Assembly (NCBI GenBank): GCA_003868215.1
Contig: QWDQ01000058.1
Coordinates: 1 to 64,000, forward strand
Reading direction: 5' to 3'
Origin: Pseudophaeomoniella oleicola
Taxonomy: Eukaryota; Ascomycota; Eurotiomycetes; Phaeomoniellales; Phaeomoniellaceae
DNA length: 64,000 bases
Positions within the stretch are counted from its first letter, which is position 1, and each line of letters opens with the position of its first letter. A program made the position numbers and the translations under genes. Below are positions 59,944 through 64,000 of this stretch, one piece after another. The notes beneath the pieces were generated by a model, which saw nothing but the letters and a program-made list of their open reading frames with translations, had not been told where the DNA came from and ran no database searches.

Positions 59944-62295
59944 CTAGTCGTCGGGACACGAAATGACGCCATCACCATCGGGTTCACTCCTCGTAGGACT
60001 AGCCAATGCCGGATCATCCCCGTCGTGAAGGTCATCATCCAACTCATATCCTTCTGGTTCGTCAGCGTCGCCACTGCCACTCCCTTCCTCATCGTCCTTG
60101 CCGTTCGCTGTCGTGCTGTTGGATGTTATCTGTTTGTCTTTCTCGGTCTCCTTTCCCTCACTTTCCTCTACGGCATCCTTGTTGCTCTCCTCTCCATCAA
60201 TTTTGGGTGGTGTCTTTTCATTTTGCTTCACACCAGCGATGCCATTCTGTTGGGCCCCTCCGTTGGTAGCGGCAGATGTAACAGTCTCCGACCTCTCCCC
60301 CCTACTTTGCTCACCTGCTTTCCTCTCGGTGTCTGCTGCAGTCTTCACTGTCCGTTCTCCGTTAGCGGTAGGTTGTTGCTTGTTCTCCTCGGCTTTTGCT
60401 GCGTGTCTCATGTTCTTCGGAAGTTCTTTGTCTTGTTTCTCACTTTCTTCTGCTCGTGCAGTTGCAGCAGCTTCCAACTCTGTCCCCAGCGTTTTGGTTG
60501 TGCCTCTCTTCTTGCTCTCCAGCGTTTCATTTCTCCACCGCCCGACCTCATTCACAGCGCGTTCCGGATCTTTCTTTCGTGTCAAGAGAAACCCTTGGAT
60601 CTCCGCAGGAGAGAAGGTAGACTCAGGCAGTTGTGCAGAAAAGTCTTCAGCGAGCTCAGATAGAGGCTTAGGCTGGTGAGCCTTCGTAGTCGAATTACTT
60701 GGCGTTGATTGGAGTGGGCTAGATTTTGATGAGTCTGCTAAGTGCGGGTGGTCGGAAGCCTTCGGATGGCCGTTGAGGATTTCTGTCTCATATGCAGCAG
60801 GGGCAACGATTTCGCTGACTTTGGTTGGCTTCTTCCTCTTGGAGATGATTTTGTCACTGATGTACATTCGAAGAAATAGCTCTCGGATTTGCACTTTCGT
60901 AGCCAGCGTGAACTCAATCTTCATGTCTATCCGTCCAGGGCGTACGAGGGCCTCGTCAAGCTTCTCAGGGAAGTTCGTTGTCATTACTAGAATTCGCCCT
61001 TCCGGCGACGCCACCCCATCAATGGCGTTGAGTAAACCGGAGAGAGAGATCCCTTGCTGATCATTTGCAGATCCTCGGCCGTTTCGATTCCTTGTAGCCT
61101 GCTCGCTGACATCTTTGAAGGCTTTTGCCACTTCCTTGGCGATCATAGAAGAGTTATCCTCCTTTTCATCCTTGTCTGAATTCTTCTTTTTCTTGTCATC
61201 TTCTTCCACTTCACCCTTTTTACGGTGAAGCCCCGCAGCGTCAATGTCTTCCAATAGAACCACACATCGTGATGGTAAGTTGTTGAAGAGTATGCTCAGG
61301 TCCTCTTCGGTGAGAGTAGGCTCTAGAAGTGAGATGCAGTAGACATCGAAGCCGAACACGCCCGCGATAGCAAATGACAAGGATGTTTTCCCGGTACCTG
61401 GAGGGCCATGGAAGAGATAGCCACGGCGGTAAGGTATTCCCCTGTTCGCATACCATTGTACGGTGGCCGGATGAACGAACTCATTTATGTCTCGGAGAAT
61501 GAGCGATTTCTGGGTTGAATCAAGCACGACCGTCTCCATAGGGCGGGACGGCCGCATCGCCACTCTCATCCAGGCTTGCCGTCCACGACCACGATTTTCC
61601 TTGGGGGAAGGTCGTCTAACGATGGTCTTGCTGCTTTCCTTGGATAGAGACCTGTCTCGAGCCTCAAGGAGAAGTTCTTTGGCCGGTTTTGTAGATCGAC
61701 CTAATACAGTGAGGTTGATTGACTTCTCCGAACCAAGGACTTTATCCCCAAACCACCCATCCTTCATTGCTGAGTCTCGACGGCGTTCGAACTTGAAGAG
61801 ACTACCCTTGTACCAAAACCAATGAGCGCCGACCGCAGGCATATATTTGGGTGGTATTCTTGACTCCCAGCTTGAGAAGTTGAACAGTTCCTCTTCGTCG
61901 GCCGCCAACCGGTCATCTTCACCAAGGAGGGAGTCTACTCCGCTAGAGTCACTGACAGCCTGTAGGTTCCTTGCTCTCTGCAGAGTATCAACTTCTGTAA
62001 TCCAGCTCGTTATGTAGTAATAGATTTCATCTTCCGAGTCGATCGTGATCGTGGAAGTGAAGTAGTCGCTGAAAGCACCCCCAAACTTCCGGCCTAGGTA
62101 TTGGAACCCAGTAGTCAATGCGAGCACCAGCGCGATAAAGGATACTAGTATGGAGACGTCAAACCCTATGGCCTGTTGGACATAACCGGCGAAGAGTGAA
62201 TAGCCCGGTAAGAAGGTCTCCAGAAGCGTCTCTGGGATATTGGTAACAGCTGGAGAGGTAGCATTGCTGCCGCTCTCGGACTTATTCGCGACCAT
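59944..62295 (-). CDS. Bcs1-like AAA ATPase with long acidic tail
   Basis: A mitochondrial-type AAA ATPase of the Bcs1 family; yeast Bcs1 inserts the Rieske protein into complex III, but fungi have several paralogues of unknown role. A single exon of 783 codons. One membrane span is at about 44-62, then the Bcs1 N-terminal domain. The Walker A GPPGTGKTS is at 297-305, and Walker B appears as CVVLLEDID. The SRH-type stretch NFPEKLDEALVRPGRIDM follows. A Lys/Asp/Glu insert of about 40 residues sits just after Walker B. Residues past about 560 are a long disordered tail, acidic at the end, which yeast Bcs1 lacks; this points to a paralogue, not the Rieske chaperone itself. Starts at 62325 or 62403 are also in frame; 62295 best fits the family. 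Confidence 0.9.
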   Translation of the reverse strand: MVANKSESGSNATSPAVTNIPETLLETFLPGYSLFAGYVQQAIGFDVSILVSFIALVLALTTGFQYLGRKFGGAFSDYFTSTITIDSEDEIYYYITSWITEVDTLQRARNLQAVSDSSGVDSLLGEDDRLAADEEELFNFSSWESRIPPKYMPAVGAHWFWYKGSLFKFERRRDSAMKDGWFGDKVLGSEKSINLTVLGRSTKPAKELLLEARDRSLSKESSKTIVRRPSPKENRGRGRQAWMRVAMRPSRPMETVVLDSTQKSLILRDINEFVHPATVQWYANRGIPYRRGYLFHGPPGTGKTSLSFAIAGVFGFDVYCISLLEPTLTEEDLSILFNNLPSRCVVLLEDIDAAGLHRKKGEVEEDDKKKKNSDKDEKEDNSSMIAKEVAKAFKDVSEQATRNRNGRGSANDQQGISLSGLLNAIDGVASPEGRILVMTTNFPEKLDEALVRPGRIDMKIEFTLATKVQIRELFLRMYISDKIISKRKKPTKVSEIVAPAAYETEILNGHPKASDHPHLADSSKSSPLQSTPSNSTTKAHQPKPLSELAEDFSAQLPESTFSPAEIQGFLLTRKKDPERAVNEVGRWRNETLESKKRGTTKTLGTELEAAATARAEESEKQDKELPKNMRHAAKAEENKQQPTANGERTVKTAADTERKAGEQSRGERSETVTSAATNGGAQQNGIAGVKQNEKTPPKIDGEESNKDAVEESEGKETEKDKQITSNSTTANGKDDEEGSGSGDADEPEGYELDDDLHDGDDPALASPTRSEPDGDGVISCPDD

Positions 62296-63908
62296 TTTGG
62301 TGAAGACTCTGAACAGTGGTAACATTTCGTGCACCTTGTGCTGAACTTGTTGATTGCGCAGAGAGAACAGGCCCGAAGACCAGCTGCAGTTGACCTTTTT
62401 CAACCTGCACCGTCAGTATCAAGAGGTGATAAGTTCACCAGCGGTGGTTTTAGCCGCTACTCTAGGATGATACTTCACAGAGGATTTGGGGAGGATACAG
62501 CGGACAGAAGTGAGGCAAACGGGACAGTGCAGTTCAAGCTCGGCCATCAAATCACTCGCGAATACGAAATGTATGGGATACCACGAGAACCGTGATCAAC
62601 TCAGACTGGTATGGCAAAGAGGAAGTAGAGGATAAGGGAAAGACGGGTCAGCCGCAGCGGCGGCAGCAGCAGCACAAGCTCATATACTTTGTGAGAACAT
62701 TTTCTAGTCGTTGTACAGAGCAGGCAGCGCAAACCAATGAAACGCGAGGTCTGCTGCCTGGCTGACATGAGTCAGTGATGACGCGTTTGGTTTGCGAGAG
62801 GTGCAGTGCGGAGAGGAAATATACATCGCCTCTAGACCTGTGTACGGCAGTATTGCAGAAGAATAGGTAGCTTCTATTGTGTTCGGTTTTGCGGCAATGA
62901 AAGATCATCATCAGCCCTAACTTCAATCTTGTATGGCGGGAGGAAGAAGAGAACGCTCAAGGTAATATTGGTCAAAGACGCCAGGCAAACAACTTGAGAA
63001 ACCCACAAGTCTTGCGGCCTATTTTACTCAGTAGGGTAAGGTATGAAATCTGTGAGGCTGATCACCAATACCACAGTAATTAATGCCAACAACCATAGGG
63101 AGACTTGGAATCCTTGTATAGTATCTCGATTGAGTAGAGTCTCGTAGGTAGTGGACAGAGATATCTGATCTGATTGGATATCTTACCTTGACTCATACCT
63201 ACCTACCCGGCCTACGACGATAGTACTAGGTAATGGGCATCAGCTCGCCAGTCAACTTTCGCCACTTGCCAGCGGTGAGGTTGTGGCTGAACATGTCCGC
63301 CAGTGTAGATCCTGTAAGAACCAACAACTGAAACTGTCAATAGAGTAATTACAGAAAGGACGGGGGGCTTGGAGGGTGGTAATTGTACTGTATTGATAGT
63401 ATACCAGTACCGTACTTGATTGGTAAGACTTTCAGTGCTGTATACAATGTCTCTGGAAATCTACTGCTAAGGATTGACCAATTACTGATTGAATACGAAT
63501 GTATTATGTGGTATATATAATGTACATCTTACGTTTTCATGCTAAGATGTCTGTCAAGAAAAGTACTAGTACGGTATCAGTACACTGATCGCTCTCTGTG
63601 CTGTGCTGTGCTGATTGGTCCAGTAATACTGAGCAAAGCACTGGTCGTTGGGGTTTTCAGTAAGAGCTACTACGTAGTAGGAGTCGGTGGCTTGCCGATG
63701 TTGGGCTGTGAAAGATGCTAATTACTGAAATGGTAAATAATCTGGTGCTTGTATAAACGCCTCTCCAAATGCAAGCAGGTATCAATATATGGCAAACAAC
63801 TGTAAACATCATGCTGACCCTAGCTTCCCTTCCAGATGCTCTGACGACCTTTCCGCTTTGCGAATATGTGCCTCCAAGCTGATAAATATATGTCAGGTTT
63901 CTGCCTCC
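62296..63908. other. Intergenic, 1.6 kb
   Basis: Upstream of the Bcs1-like gene; the first 108 bases are open in frame with it. It includes a short CAG/CGG-rich stretch near 62650-62675 and one 14-bp palindrome. Short open frames only; no gene or RNA recognised. Confidence 0.5.
63667..63680. repeat. Palindrome CTACTACGTAGTAG, copy 6 (14 bp)
   Basis: Perfect 14-bp inverted repeat containing the recurrent word, in the intergenic region near the right edge. Confidence 0.9.
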
Positions 63909-64000
63909 CTAAGAAAACCAGGACTCCACTTGGTCCAAGTCGAAAGTGCAAGCAACATTTCCGGCATCATTCATCGGCCACATGAATCCACCCCAAAAAT
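63909..64000 (-). CDS. Partial gene, 3' end only
   Basis: The reverse strand from the right edge reads about 30 codons without interruption and stops at 63909-63911, with the sequence FWGGFMWPMNDAG and DLDQVESWFS near the end. Its composition is protein-like, and short Trp/Asp-rich C-termini of this kind occur in fungal Zn2Cys6 regulators (weak recollection). The rest of the gene lies outside the window, so neither identity nor reality is secure. Confidence 0.35.
   Translation of the reverse strand, partial: FWGGFMWPMNDAGNVACTFDLDQVESWFS

Noticed and set aside
1-64000. tRNA, 5S rRNA, CRISPR, transposon or virus-like element
   Set aside because: I looked for B-box-like sequences, terminal repeats, integrase or reverse-transcriptase motifs and spaced direct repeats, and saw none. 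A covariance-model scan would be needed to exclude tRNAs formally.

Overview
This window is nuclear DNA from a filamentous ascomycete (Pezizomycotina). The genes carry short introns (about 47-150 nt) with GTAAGT/GTATGT-type donors and CTAAC/CTGAC branch points. Several families are typical fungal ones: a Pma1 proton pump, Zn2Cys6 regulators, Erg2, a yapsin-type protease and a TRK potassium transporter. I cannot place it below the subphylum. I saw no transposon, virus-like element, CRISPR array, rRNA or tRNA. All exon joins were built by hand from splice signals and reading frame; in every multi-exon gene given here the summed exon length is a multiple of three.

Layout. 0.5-6.7 kb: plasma-membrane H+-ATPase, then an intron-rich DCAF4-like WD40 gene, both forward. 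7-13.5 kb: ORC5 and a Puf4-like Pumilio protein, both reverse. 13.5-17 kb: a gene-poor gap. 17-20.7 kb: RNA polymerase III second-largest subunit, forward. 21.2-28.6 kb, all reverse: a yapsin-like protease, a copper-binding GPI-type protein, Erg2 sterol isomerase and a cytosolic beta-lactamase-fold hydrolase. 29.2-31.5 kb: a Zn2Cys6 regulator divergent from the hydrolase. 33.7-35.8 kb: a small Zn2Cys6-like plus coiled-coil protein and a hypothetical gene.

36.7-53.4 kb is the most interesting stretch. It holds glycerol kinase (reverse), a Zn2Cys6 regulator (forward) and mitochondrial FAD glycerol-3-phosphate dehydrogenase (forward). A conserved membrane protein follows, then acetate kinase (reverse) divergent from phosphoketolase (forward). 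The first set takes glycerol to dihydroxyacetone phosphate. The second takes sugar phosphate through acetyl phosphate to acetate and ATP. The regulator between the two glycerol genes is a natural candidate for a pathway-specific factor, but that is inference.

54-62.3 kb: an F-box protein, a TRK potassium transporter and a Bcs1-like AAA ATPase, all reverse. The right edge cuts the 3' end of another reverse gene.

Two window-scale patterns stand out. A perfect palindrome, TACTACGTAGTA, recurs at least six times, always outside genes. GC content also climbs steeply at the 3' ends of genes at four of the five convergent (tail-to-tail) junctions.
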